Shown here: positions 7,060-15,775 of the stretch, piece after piece
How the letters are laid out: every line of letters begins with the position of its first letter
Numbering within the stretch: position 1 is the stretch's first letter
DNA from: an uncultured Clostridium sp.
Lineage (GTDB): Bacteria > Bacillota > Clostridia > Lachnospirales > Anaerotignaceae
Reading direction: 5' to 3'
Length of the DNA: 16,465 nt
Assembly (NCBI GenBank): GCA_947246775.1
Contig: CAMXTM010000009.1
Location: 1-16,465 of the forward strand
The notes under the pieces: model-generated
The model's input: the letters and a program-made list of their open reading frames with translations, nothing else
Databases searched by the model: none
What the model was told of the DNA's origin: nothing
Translations under genes and position numbers: made by a program

Positions 7060-8546
7060 TATTTTCTGCCTCCCTTTTCTCTTTGTCTATGGTATTTATT
7101 TGAAAAAATAGGTCTTTTTTTCATAAACCACAGCGGCAAACGAAAAATACTATCTTCTAAATCGTTATAATCGTTGACTGATGCAGAACAAAATGGATAT
7201 AAAAATGGGATATGAAAACTTTTTAAACTTGCCATATGAATCAGCAGAAGAATGAGCGCAAGCCAAAAACCATACAGTCCCAAAAAGGCGGAAAGTATCA
7301 GCACAATATATTTTGCTAAACGCAACCCTGAAACCAGTGCAACATTTGGTATCACAAAAGTACAGATACCCGTTAAGGCGGAAACAATGACTACACTTGG
7401 GCTAACAATTCCTGCTTCGACTGCTGCCTGCCCTATAATAATACCGCCTACAAGGCCGATTGTGGAACTGACGGGCGAGGGCAACCTAATTCCTGCTTCT
7501 CTCAACAGCTCAAACGCAATTTCCATAATGAGGATTTCTCCCACAGCAGGAAAAGGAATATTTTGCCTTGTTTCTGCTATTTTTAGCGCCAAATTGGTCG
7601 GGAGCATAGACGGGTGAAATACCGTCAAGGCAATATACAGCCCTGGCAATGCTACCGCCAAAAATCCAGCACAATATCGTATCAATCTAATAAAACTCAT
7701 AATTTCCCATCTGTCATAATAGTCTTCTGCTGCTTGAAAAAATACATTGATTGTTGCAGGTACCATTACAACAAAAGGCGTATTATCTATCACTATCACA
7801 ACTCGTCCCTCCAAAAGCGCAGAACTTGCTTTATCTGGACGTTCTGTCATTTGTAGCTGAGGAAAGGGCGAAATCCAACTATTTTCTAAAAGCTGGTCAA
7901 TATAACCACTATCCAATATCACATCAATATCAATGTTATTGATTCTGTTTTCTACTTCCTGCAATATTTCTTTTCTGACAATGTCCTCCATATACATAAT
8001 GGCAATATCTGTTTTACTTCTTTGTCCTACTTTGGTTCTTTTTACCTTTAAATTCGTATCTCTTATCCTTCTCCTTATCAATACAATATTGGTTGCACCT
8101 ATTTCTGTAAAGGCATCTTTTGGTCCTTGTACAACCACTTCTATTTTTGCTTCGCTTACGCCACGAGAGGGAAAACCTTTTGTCGATGCCTGTAAGGCAA
8201 TGTCATTGCCGTCCATAAGCAATATGGTATCACCAAGCAACACCGCGTCAAAAATTTCTTGAAAGGTCTTTACTTCTTGCATTTCTCCTATTGCAATGAC
8301 TTCCTCATTTAGCCTCTTGAGCATTCCCTCTTTTTTGCCGTCAATACGGCAGCGATTCATGACATTGGTTAATATAAATTCTTGTATACTATTTCCATCG
8401 ACAATATTGTCCGTATATACCATATATAGCGCAATGTCTTTTTTTTCTCCTGCAAAAAAACGTCTTTTTACAATATCACCACAATCTTGAAAAGCATTTT
8501 CGATTACAGTAATATTTTGTTCTAAATTTTTTGAAATCTGTTCCAA
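7059..8546 (-). CDS. gerAA: Germinant receptor A subunit (GerAA-family)
   Basis: The A subunit assembles with B and C into the inner-membrane germinant receptor. Its 495 residues show a soluble N-terminal half with KTDIAIMYMEDIV (178-190), DVILDSGYIDQLLENSW (208-224) and PFPQLQMTERPDKASSALLEGRV (227-249). A membrane half follows, with FPAVGEILIMEIAFELLREAGIRLPSPV (332-359), GLVGGIIIGQAAVEAGIVSP (364-383) and several hydrophobic segments to about 440. These are core GerA/SpoVAF signatures. The start is TTG: AGGTGG lies 6 nt upstream (8553-8558) and no ATG fits. I saw no convincing sigma-G promoter in the 127 nt upstream, although forespore control is expected from the family. Confidence 0.93.
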   Translation of the reverse strand: MEQISKNLEQNITVIENAFQDCGDIVKRRFFAGEKKDIALYMVYTDNIVDGNSIQEFILTNVMNRCRIDGKKEGMLKRLNEEVIAIGEMQEVKTFQEIFDAVLLGDTILLMDGNDIALQASTKGFPSRGVSEAKIEVVVQGPKDAFTEIGATNIVLIRRRIRDTNLKVKRTKVGQRSKTDIAIMYMEDIVRKEILQEVENRINNIDIDVILDSGYIDQLLENSWISPFPQLQMTERPDKASSALLEGRVVIVIDNTPFVVMVPATINVFFQAAEDYYDRWEIMSFIRLIRYCAGFLAVALPGLYIALTVFHPSMLPTNLALKIAETRQNIPFPAVGEILIMEIAFELLREAGIRLPSPVSSTIGLVGGIIIGQAAVEAGIVSPSVVIVSALTGICTFVIPNVALVSGLRLAKYIVLILSAFLGLYGFWLALILLLIHMASLKSFHIPFLYPFCSASVNDYNDLEDSIFRLPLWFMKKRPIFSNKYHRQREKGGRK

Positions 8547-8616
8547 TCGTTACCACCTGCTTTACATACTTTTTATTATCTTTTGACAAATCATAAAAAA
8601 TATGTAATTTTTATAG

Positions 8617-8655
8617 AAAAAAAGAGATAACCTTTTATAAATAAAAAGTTATCTC
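8617..8655 (-). terminator. Rho-independent terminator of the class III PLP enzyme gene
   Basis: GAGATAAC (8624-8631) and GTTATCTC (8648-8655) form a perfect 8-bp stem, with further A-T pairing in the loop. On the - strand it is followed by a run of seven T (8623-8617). It lies 18 nt after the stop at 8674, so transcription is closed before gerAA. Confidence 0.85.
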
Positions 8656-8673
8656 CTATTATCAATGCCTTTT

Positions 8674-10011
8674 TTACCAGCCCTGTCTAAAATCTAACAC
8701 ACTATCTGGAATGTCGCCTTGTTTATATTCCTGCATTGCCTCATCTATCATATCAAAGCCTTTTTTGAATAAATTTTCATCAATATTCAATGGGGGCTGT
8801 ATTCTTAAAATATTATCTGCAACAGAAATCATCAACAAGCCCTTTTCATACGCACGATACAATATTTTAAATGTACCATCGCTATCTGGGACTTTTTCTC
8901 CGTTTTCCTCTTTTACAATGCCAATACCATAGGATAGTCCAAGCCCATTCATTGTACTAATAATATCACCATGTTTTTGTTTGAGCATAGCAAATCCCTC
9001 TTGCAATACCTCACAATTTCTTTTTAATATCGCTTGAAATTCTTCTGACTGCATATAGTCAAAAGCGGCATTGCCTGCGGCACAAGCTATCGCATTGCCG
9101 CCCAAAGTAAACATATGCGCTGGCGCTTGCAAGCAGTCCATGATTTCTTCCCTTGCCATAAATGCGCCCAGTGTCAAACTCGCTCCTATTGATTTTCCCA
9201 TAATAATACCGTCTGGCACAATACCATAGTGTTCTATACTAAAAAGCTTACCTGTTCTATAAAAAGCCTGCTGCACTTCTTCCGCAATAAAAAGAATGTT
9301 GTATTTTTGGCAAAGTTCGTACAATTTTTTGATAAAAATAGGGTGTACTGGCATCAGTCCGCCATCGCCCTGTAATGGCTCAATCACAACCGCTGCTACT
9401 TCCTGTGGTGGCAAATAAGTTTTAAAAGCTCTTTCTATTTCTTTTAAACACTCTTTTTCGCACTCTGCGTCCTCTACATTGCTATTAAAAAATGGAAAAT
9501 GATAAATTTCTGGCAAAAATGGACCCATTTTAGCGTGCATACGTGCTGTACAGCTTGTCATAGAGGAAGAACCATACGTATTACCATGATACGCATTAAA
9601 AAAGGTTATAATTTTTGTTCTGCCTGTATATGCCCTTGCAAATTTGACAGCAGCATCGTTGGCATCAGAACCACAGTTACTAAACAATATTTTTGCTTTG
9701 ACATCTCCAGGATAAACAGAAGTCAATTTTTCCGCATATTCAATCAAGATAGCACTATACGTATATGCTACTGTATACTGCGTGCATTTTTTTAACTGTT
9801 CTTGAATTGCCTCTGTAGTTTGTTGATTACAGCTTCCCAAATTTAAAGAAGATGCACTACTTAAAAAATCAATATATTCATTTCCATCTTCATCATAAAC
9901 AGTAGAATCTTTTGCACTTTTTACCACTAATGGAAAATAAGAAAGATGTTGTGTTGGTGCTACTACCTTTTTATCTCTTTCTACCCATTCCATACATTTC
10001 TGTGTCTTCAT
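8674..10011 (-). CDS. Class III PLP-dependent aminotransferase / isoleucine 2-epimerase-like protein
   Basis: A fold-type I PLP enzyme of the class III (omega) aminotransferase family. I start at the ATG at 10011 (445 residues): GAGGTG lies 6 nt upstream, and a GTG three codons earlier overlaps that site. Visible motifs are the CGSDANDAA cofactor-phosphate loop (about 114-122), YHGNTYG (141-147), IEPLQGDGG (210-218), EEVQQAFYRTGKLF (244-257) and MGKSIGASLTLGAF with the PLP lysine K273. Overall layout, including FTLGGN and a C-terminus ending in GW, resembles lactobacillal isoleucine 2-epimerase as I recall it; 4-aminobutyrate and ornithine aminotransferases are more distant alternatives. The usual Asp of the DEVQ motif, which contacts the PLP ring nitrogen, is Glu (E244). 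It is monocistronic, with its own promoter and terminator. Substrate is uncertain. Confidence 0.85.
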   Translation of the reverse strand: MKTQKCMEWVERDKKVVAPTQHLSYFPLVVKSAKDSTVYDEDGNEYIDFLSSASSLNLGSCNQQTTEAIQEQLKKCTQYTVAYTYSAILIEYAEKLTSVYPGDVKAKILFSNCGSDANDAAVKFARAYTGRTKIITFFNAYHGNTYGSSSMTSCTARMHAKMGPFLPEIYHFPFFNSNVEDAECEKECLKEIERAFKTYLPPQEVAAVVIEPLQGDGGLMPVHPIFIKKLYELCQKYNILFIAEEVQQAFYRTGKLFSIEHYGIVPDGIIMGKSIGASLTLGAFMAREEIMDCLQAPAHMFTLGGNAIACAAGNAAFDYMQSEEFQAILKRNCEVLQEGFAMLKQKHGDIISTMNGLGLSYGIGIVKEENGEKVPDSDGTFKILYRAYEKGLLMISVADNILRIQPPLNIDENLFKKGFDMIDEAMQEYKQGDIPDSVLDFRQGW

Positions 10012-10053
10012 TTGTATCACCTCTTATAAATATACACTTTTTTACATTTTTTT

Positions 10054-10082
10054 ATTCTAGCACTATCTTTTTATTTTTGCAA
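10054..10082 (-). promoter_or_regulatory. Sigma-A-type promoter of the class III PLP enzyme gene
   Basis: On the - strand TTGCAA (10082-10077) is followed after 17 nt by TAGAAT (10059-10054, 5/6), preceded by a TGC extended -10. It lies 43 nt upstream of the chosen start codon. The good -10 and exact spacing offset the weak -35. Confidence 0.6.
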
Positions 10083-10159
10083 TAAAAATTGATTTATAAC
10101 AAAAAAATACTATTTATTTTATAAAAAAAGCACTATTTATTACAAAAATGCAATAAAAA
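10060..10159. repeat. Imperfect direct repeat in AT-rich intergenic DNA
   Basis: Two related stretches of about 30 nt begin with GCACTAT (10060 and 10130) and end with GCAATAAAAA, 70 nt apart. The first copy includes the promoter of the PLP enzyme gene; the second lacks a -10. Low complexity makes chance similarity possible. Confidence 0.4.
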
Positions 10160-10197
10160 AAGACAAAAACATAGCATTTTATACTACATTTTTGTCT
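10155..10197 (-). terminator. Terminator of the stalk protein / TolC-like operon
   Basis: AGACAAAAA (10161-10169) and TTTTTGTCT (10189-10197) form a 9-bp stem with a 19-nt loop. On the - strand it is followed by a T run (10161-10155). It starts 20 nt beyond the stop of the TolC-like reading frame. T-rich sequence on the other side makes it possibly bidirectional. Confidence 0.7.
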
Positions 10198-10216
10198 TTT
10201 TATTTTAAAAATGTTA

Positions 10217-11289
10217 TCAACCTGCGCTGCCTAAAACACAAGTATTCTCAAAGGTAAACATCAGTAAATCATGATTTAAAGTATTTTCTAAAAAGCTGCT
10301 TTCAACACTGTCTAAAGCCAATGCAGCTTGGTCTAAGGTGAGCTGAGTAATATTTCCTACTTTAAAGTTTACTTCTGCCTTTTCTAAATCAGATTTTGCT
10401 TTTTCTAAATCCGTTTTTAAGTTTTTACGTGCAGATTCCAATTGCTGCAACTGTATATATGCTTCTCTAATACTTTTTTCTTTGTCTTCTTTGGCATTTT
10501 TATAGTCTCTTGCAGCATTGCTTGCTTCTAACTCTGCTGTTCTATATTCAGAGCCTGTTGTATTGAGCGCAATTGTTTTTGTTGAAAATTCTGTATTTTC
10601 TACTGCAATTTGCTGCATTTGCAAGGATTGGTCAGTAGAAAGTTTTCTGCTAATGTACATTTCAAGACTCATTGTCATTTCTAAAGGGGTATACTCCACT
10701 TCGTTTATAATTTCATATCTATCATCAGGCTCAGCGCCAATCAAATCATTTATTGTGTCTGTCTTTCCAAATCTTGTAAATCTTTTTTACTCATCATGCC
10801 AACTTGATTCCGAATGGTTGCTTGAGACAAAAGTTGTCTTTGCAAGTCGTAATTTTTTTGTAGCAACTCCAGTTTATTTTGGTTGAGCAAAATAGTAGAA
10901 AATGAATTTTTAATTGCCGCCTGTATACCAATTTTAGTTACTTCTTCTGTAATTCTGGAAATTCTATAACTTGCGTCCATAGCATGAATACTTGTCAAAT
11001 AAGCAAGTCTTTGCGCGCTGACCACAACTAGTTGAGAAGCATCACCTGGACGAACACCACCATCAAAAAGAGATTCTTTATTATTCAATGTTACATCAAT
11101 TTGGTCAGCAATTTTTTTCAAAGAAGAATCCTTTTTTGTAGCCATTTCTACAGCAGTTTCATAGTCCAATGTCTGAATATCTAATGTTTCATCTTTTTTT
11201 TCTGCTGCAAAAACAAGATTGCTCATCAAGACGCTCATACAAAGCACTCCTGCAACAATTTTTGAAACAGACAAAAACCTTTTTTTCAT
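10217..11289 (-). pseudogene. TolC-like (outer membrane efflux family) coiled-coil protein, frameshifted
   Basis: Two adjacent frames make up one gene. The first (11289 to 10750) has a signal peptide ending near VFAAEKK, the LDYETAVEMA motif typical of TolC-family N-termini, and long helices ending in KKDLQDLERQTQ and a stop. The second (open to 10217) continues with LIGAEPDD, a Gln/Lys/Glu-rich coiled coil, and NFKVGNITQLTLDQAAL. Removing one CA from the CACA at about 10754-10757 joins them as DLERQTINDLIGAEPDD and gives a 356-residue protein. I therefore call it a frameshifted gene (true lesion, switch or sequencing error). The ATG at 11289 follows GAGGTG; an ATG at 11307 overlaps the upstream stop but has no binding site. 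In monoderm Clostridia the partner and location of TolC-like proteins are unclear. Confidence 0.8.
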
Positions 11290-11303
11290 TTTTTCATCAC
11301 ACC

Positions 11304-12053
11304 TCATTTTTTAAAGTCAATTTTAATATCATCAATTGTATCACCACTGCCATCGTTTGAGCGTACTTGAAATTCAAGTGTACCGTTTGAATAGTCATGG
11401 TTTACACCATTAAATAAGATATAGCCTTCTTTTTCTTCATCTTCTCTAATGTTTTCATTCCAAACGTCGTCCCAGCGACCGCCGCCACCATTGACAATAT
11501 CATATTCCTTGCCATCTAATGTCAATTTTGCTTCATAAGGCATTACGCTAATTTTTGTGACATCTGTATTTTTTACTGTCAAATAAGTTCTTGTTCTTTT
11601 TATGCCGCCACCATCAGGGTCGTCCATCATAACCATTCTAAGTACAATTTCATAGCCATCTTTATAAATTGTTACAGGCAGCCTATTATACACCACATAA
11701 TCGGGGTCATCGCTTTGGTCAACGTAAACAATTTTTTCGACTTCTTTTTCCACCACTTTTTCAATGACTTCAGGTTCTGGGGAAGTAATCACAACCCGTC
11801 TCAATGTAGGGTCAAAACTAACCTCACAATCCAAACTTTCTGCCACAAACCTTACAGGCACATAAACATAGCCATTATAATTCAGCACAGGTTGATTTGA
11901 CGGAGAGCCAACAATTTTATCATCAATAGTAAACATAGCGTCATGCATAAGCTGAGCCTGCACCACTTTATAAACACTACCAAAAACAGGGGTTGTACCA
12001 ATCACCATAGCGCCTGCCACAAATCCCAATACTCCTGCTTTCCAACTTTTCAT
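11304..12053 (-). CDS. Secreted stalk-domain (copper amine oxidase N-terminal-like) protein
   Basis: A 249-residue secreted protein. I start at the ATG at 12053, since AAAGGAGG lies 8 nt upstream; the ATG at 12059 is only 2 nt from it. Residues 1-25 form a signal peptide (VLGFVAGAMVIGTTPVFGS). Residues 38-90 are a copper-amine-oxidase N1-like stalk domain, with FTIDDKIV, YVYVPVRFVAESL and VSFDPTLRRVVIT. A Glu/Val/Lys repeat linker follows (VIEKVVEKEVEKIVYVD, 97-112). The rest is an unassigned beta-rich domain with a Gly-rich patch. The stalk domain also occurs at the C-terminus of the large S-layer-like protein upstream, so both probably belong to the same envelope. The TolC-like gene overlaps its end, suggesting one operon. 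Confidence 0.8.
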   Translation of the reverse strand: MKSWKAGVLGFVAGAMVIGTTPVFGSVYKVVQAQLMHDAMFTIDDKIVGSPSNQPVLNYNGYVYVPVRFVAESLDCEVSFDPTLRRVVITSPEPEVIEKVVEKEVEKIVYVDQSDDPDYVVYNRLPVTIYKDGYEIVLRMVMMDDPDGGGIKRTRTYLTVKNTDVTKISVMPYEAKLTLDGKEYDIVNGGGGRWDDVWNENIREDEEKEGYILFNGVNHDYSNGTLEFQVRSNDGSGDTIDDIKIDFKK

Positions 12054-12076
12054 AATCATTTCCTCCTTTCCTATTC

Positions 12077-12082
12077 ATTATA
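12077..12082 (-). promoter_or_regulatory. -10 element for the stalk protein gene
   Basis: A perfect TATAAT on the - strand lies about 24 nt before the ATG at 12053 and just upstream of AAAGGAGG. No good -35 is seen at 16-18 nt; TTGAAG occurs at 20 nt. The 5' leader would be very short. Tentative. Confidence 0.4.
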
Positions 12083-12163
12083 CGATATTTCTGCAACATA
12101 GTCTTCAACATTTTTCAAAAAAACCTTTAGTATTTTATACCATTTTTAGCGCCTCAAGGTCTT

Positions 12164-12194
12164 AAAAAAGAAAGGCGGTGACCAAGTCACCGCC
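12164..12194 (-). terminator. Rho-independent terminator of the S-layer-like gene
   Basis: GGCGGTGAC (12174-12182) and GTCACCGCC (12186-12194) form a perfect 9-bp GC-rich stem with a 3-nt loop. On the - strand it is followed by TTTCTTTTTT. It lies 35 nt after the stop codon and separates this gene from the stalk protein operon. Confidence 0.9.
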
Positions 12195-12228
12195 CCATAT
12201 ATTTTACTTCATTTCAATTTTATATAAA

Positions 12229-15200
12229 TTAGTTTAATTTAGCTGTTTGAGTTGTAGCGTCCCAAGAAATTTTGTTTTCGGACAATCCCAAAGCATATCC
12301 TAAATCTCTAAGAGGTAAGAATACACGACCGTCTCTAATTTCAGGAGCTGCATTCAATGGTGTGGTAACGCCGTTCATGTTAAGAACTTTGCTACCAACT
12401 GTCATGGAGAATACTCTCTGTCCAAAGCCGATTGTACATGTTTTTGTAGCGTCGTCCCATCTTACAGATGCAACACTATTCAATGCTTCTGTTACGGCTC
12501 TAACTGGTAACATTGTGTAACCATCATTGTTGATGTATGCTGCTGGGCATGCGCCACCTTGCATTTCGCTCAATTTGATTTCTCTTGTTCCAGCTGTGAT
12601 TGTATCAGAACCAATTGGTACAACGATTGTTGTTGTAAATGTAGCGTCGTCAACTTCACGTCCAGCTGTAACAACTTTTACGAAGTCGTTCATGACTGTT
12701 ACTTTTTGAGTATCGAATACGTTAGTGTAGTCGCCCTCTTTTACTTTACTGTCACTGTAGTAACCATCGTAGTTGTTCATAAAGAATTCGTTGTCTGCTG
12801 CACCGAATACTTTCAATTTGTAATCACCAGCTGCAAGGCTTCTGTCCATGTACAAGCTCAAGTTAGAAAGTTTGATTTCAGCAGGTGTTTTGGAGCTTCT
12901 GCTATCAACTTCGATAAACAATACGTCATTGTTATCATATCTATCGCCATTGTCAAAGGTATCTACGCCATTGCCATTGCCTTTTTTGAGTTTCATGTCG
13001 CCGCTTACAACTTCAGCTTTTGCATCGCTTTCAAAGCTCATCTTTTCGCCTTCAACGCAGATTACGTCATCTTTAGCCCATAATCCTGCTTCTGGCTCAA
13101 TCAATGTAATATCAGCGATATCTGTGTTTCTATAGTCAATCTTCAATTCGTTTACAGTTGTTTTAACTTCGATAGGAGCTTTCACTGTAGCGATTGTAGC
13201 GCTTACTTCTTGGTTAGCAACTGCTGGACCATTCAATGTTAATACAACATCGCCTGTAAAGTCTGCTTCTGCTGTTACGTGTACGCTAAATTCGATTTTT
13301 CTCTTTCTATCTTTGTTATTTCCGCTGCTTTCGAATGCTTCGCCGAGTTCTTTACCTGTAATAGTAATCTTTGTACCATCAGCGTTAACATCAAATGCGC
13401 TCTTAACATCATCTAAGCTACCTTTGAAGTTGTAGATTTTGAAATCTTCTGTGATTTCATCGATATCACCAAGTGCTGTAGCTTCGCCATTGTCATCAGC
13501 GAATTTAACACCGTCTGGTAATGTCAATTCCATCTTTCTATTGTCAATGAAAGAGTTAGCTACTGTTTCTTCAATAGTTACTTTCAATGTTTGGTTGTCA
13601 TATTTGCTGCTTGCTTTTGTACCAGCGTATACAACAGGCAAATCTTTATCTTCTGCTGTCAATTTTACGCCGTAATCTTCATAAGTACCGATTGTTACTG
13701 TTTGTTTTGTTGTGCCGCCACCGCTTACTGTCAAAGTAGCTTCATCACCAAAATCAGCGCCGTCTTCTAAGATCAAAAGACCGGAAATTCTGTACTGTGC
13801 AGCTTGTGTGGATTTAGAACCACCCATTTCGATGTAGATTTCATCGGAGCTGTCGCCTACGTTAAATGCATCTGTGCATTTTCCGTCTGTATATACGCTA
13901 TTTGTCAAGTCTTGGTCTAAACCATTACCTGTAATTCTTTCAATTTTGAATTTGTTGCTTGCTTTTAATTTGAAGTCGCCGTTTACTCTCAAGGAGATTG
14001 TACCGTCATCATCGATTGTTCCAGGTACTAATTCTTCCAAGTAGATGTTTTTCACTTCGTCGCCATCATAGAAGCTTTGTGTTTTTTCAATTGTTAAGTT
14101 TGTATCGCCATCAGCTGTTCTAGCAAATGTTTTACCTTCGCTTGTAAACTCAGAGTCTAAAGAGTCGATAGAAACGCTAGCTACACCGCCTGTTGTTCTT
14201 ACAAACAATGGAATTCTCAATACGTCGCCGTCTTTGAATTTGTATCCATCTGTTTCAACAATGATTCTAGTGTCAGATTTCTGTGTAATGTCTACTTTTA
14301 ATTTGTTGCTGAATGTGTAAGCGTCAGCTACTGCTGATTTTTCTTTTTCTGTTGCTGTTGTATCATCATCTTTTTTAAGACCATTGATATCAAATCCTAC
14401 AATACCCTTTGTAGTATACACACCATTGCTATCAGTATAAGTTTTTGACTTATCATATATTCCAATAGATTCTAATGCTTGTGAGCCATATCCATTGATG
14501 AACTCAATACCTGCTGCATTTCTTGCTTTTAATGCTGCTTCAAATTTTGCTTTTGCTGCTGCATTTGTTGTAGTAGAATCTGCTGCTGCATTATATAAAT
14601 CATCATAAATTTTCTTTGTAGAGTCATATTCTCTCTTAGCAGCTGCTTCTTCAATTGCTGCTTTATCATAATCATCTTTTGCATCTGCTACTTTCTTGTC
14701 TACACCTGTTGTAACAACTTTTGAAGGATCTTTACTATCTATTGTTGCACCAATATCTGCTAAATCTTTTCTTGCATCTGCTACTTTTTGGTCAACCTCA
14801 TCTTTAAAATCTTGATTAGTTTGCCATGTTGTGTGACGATCAGCTACTCCTTGACCAGTTGGGTTTAATTCTACTTTACCAGCCTTATGAGCTGCCTCTA
14901 ATTCAGTAGCCAAATTAGCCTCTGCTACGAATGGCTCACCTGCTGTTTTGCCATCAGCTTCTTCTGTGTATACATAATATTTTGATTGTAAAGGATTAGT
15001 TGAATCTGCTAATGCATAGCTTGCTGCATCTTCTGGCTCAGTTGGATTTGAAACTGCGCTTAAATATCTTGGATCGCTTGTCTTAGCATATTCTGTCTCA
15101 TAAGCAGATACTAATGCGTCAACATTTGCTGCTGCTGCACTTACTGCATCATAAATATCTTTATATTTTTGTGTATATGCTTGTGAACCAGTTACTGTGC

Positions 15201-15744
15201 TATTTCCATTATAAATAGCAGAAGCTGCATCATAGTTATCCTTAGCATCTTTTAATGCTCCAGGAGTAGTAGTATCTGGTGCTGTATATTTTGCTGCTGC
15301 ATCTTCTAAATCATCTGCTGCATTACGGTAAGCTTTTTCTAATTCACCAAAAGTTTTTGTTGTTGTAGTTGTGCCACCTGTTGTACCACCTGTTGTGCTA
15401 GAACTCTTGTCTGCTGGTGAGAATTCTAAGAACTCAGCCATAACATCTTCGTCTTCTACATATCTCTTGTCTGGGTCACTTGGGTTGTCGCTGTCCATTT
15501 CTAACCATTCAGCGTTTTCCAAAGCCAATTCAAATGTTTGTTTTTCATTTAAAAAGTCGTTGCTTGCTTCTAAGATAATGTAAGGAATGTCTTTTTTATC
15601 TTTGTCGCTTGGTTTAAATTCTGTGTTAGATGTTACCCTAATATTACTGTGAGATGTTGTCAAATCACTAGTTGCAAATGCTGTTGCAGGTACCATGCTC
15701 AATGCCATGCTTGCTGCTAAAGCAAATGATATAAACTTTTTCAT
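12229..15744 (-). CDS. S-layer-like surface protein with C-terminal stalk domain
   Basis: A secreted 1171-residue protein, probably a major surface-layer component. AAAGGAGG sits 10 nt before the ATG. Residues 1-25 are a signal peptide (FALAASMALSMVPATAFA). Residues 26-113 are a mixed domain. At 116-129 there is a Thr/Gly linker (TTGGTTGG and a Thr run). Residues 130 to about 420 are an Ala/Lys/Asp-rich, coiled-coil-like region with related KVADAKDDYDKA-type units. Residues 470-1050 are beta-rich and acidic, with immunoglobulin-like character. Residues 1050-1171 form the copper-amine-oxidase N1-like stalk domain (MLPVRAVTEAL, VRWDDATKTCTIGFG, RVFLPLRDLGYALG). S-layer function is inferred from size, acidity, secretion, strong promoters and a long leader; no SLH or CWB2 anchor is seen. 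DNA for the coiled-coil region differs in CpG content. Confidence 0.8.
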   Translation of the reverse strand: MKKFISFALAASMALSMVPATAFATSDLTTSHSNIRVTSNTEFKPSDKDKKDIPYIILEASNDFLNEKQTFELALENAEWLEMDSDNPSDPDKRYVEDEDVMAEFLEFSPADKSSSTTGGTTGGTTTTTKTFGELEKAYRNAADDLEDAAAKYTAPDTTTPGALKDAKDNYDAASAIYNGNSTVTGSQAYTQKYKDIYDAVSAAAANVDALVSAYETEYAKTSDPRYLSAVSNPTEPEDAASYALADSTNPLQSKYYVYTEEADGKTAGEPFVAEANLATELEAAHKAGKVELNPTGQGVADRHTTWQTNQDFKDEVDQKVADARKDLADIGATIDSKDPSKVVTTGVDKKVADAKDDYDKAAIEEAAAKREYDSTKKIYDDLYNAAADSTTTNAAAKAKFEAALKARNAAGIEFINGYGSQALESIGIYDKSKTYTDSNGVYTTKGIVGFDINGLKKDDDTTATEKEKSAVADAYTFSNKLKVDITQKSDTRIIVETDGYKFKDGDVLRIPLFVRTTGGVASVSIDSLDSEFTSEGKTFARTADGDTNLTIEKTQSFYDGDEVKNIYLEELVPGTIDDDGTISLRVNGDFKLKASNKFKIERITGNGLDQDLTNSVYTDGKCTDAFNVGDSSDEIYIEMGGSKSTQAAQYRISGLLILEDGADFGDEATLTVSGGGTTKQTVTIGTYEDYGVKLTAEDKDLPVVYAGTKASSKYDNQTLKVTIEETVANSFIDNRKMELTLPDGVKFADDNGEATALGDIDEITEDFKIYNFKGSLDDVKSAFDVNADGTKITITGKELGEAFESSGNNKDRKRKIEFSVHVTAEADFTGDVVLTLNGPAVANQEVSATIATVKAPIEVKTTVNELKIDYRNTDIADITLIEPEAGLWAKDDVICVEGEKMSFESDAKAEVVSGDMKLKKGNGNGVDTFDNGDRYDNNDVLFIEVDSRSSKTPAEIKLSNLSLYMDRSLAAGDYKLKVFGAADNEFFMNNYDGYYSDSKVKEGDYTNVFDTQKVTVMNDFVKVVTAGREVDDATFTTTIVVPIGSDTITAGTREIKLSEMQGGACPAAYINNDGYTMLPVRAVTEALNSVASVRWDDATKTCTIGFGQRVFSMTVGSKVLNMNGVTTPLNAAPEIRDGRVFLPLRDLGYALGLSENKISWDATTQTAKLN

Positions 15745-15775
15745 TTTTCTATTTCCTCCTTTTAATGAGCGAGTA

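Noticed and set aside
8547-8640. Sigma-G promoter for the ger operon
   Set aside because: CATATTT occurs upstream but no acceptable -35 lies at the right spacing, so I do not list it.
11289-11307. ATG at 11307 as start of the TolC-like gene
   Set aside because: It overlaps the upstream stop but has no ribosome binding site; the ATG at 11289 follows GAGGTG and starts directly on a signal peptide.
12559-13083. 174-codon open frame on the + strand opposite the S-layer gene
   Set aside because: It is antisense to a long, clearly coding gene, is rich in Phe/Cys/Val as expected of a shadow frame, and has no ribosome binding site.
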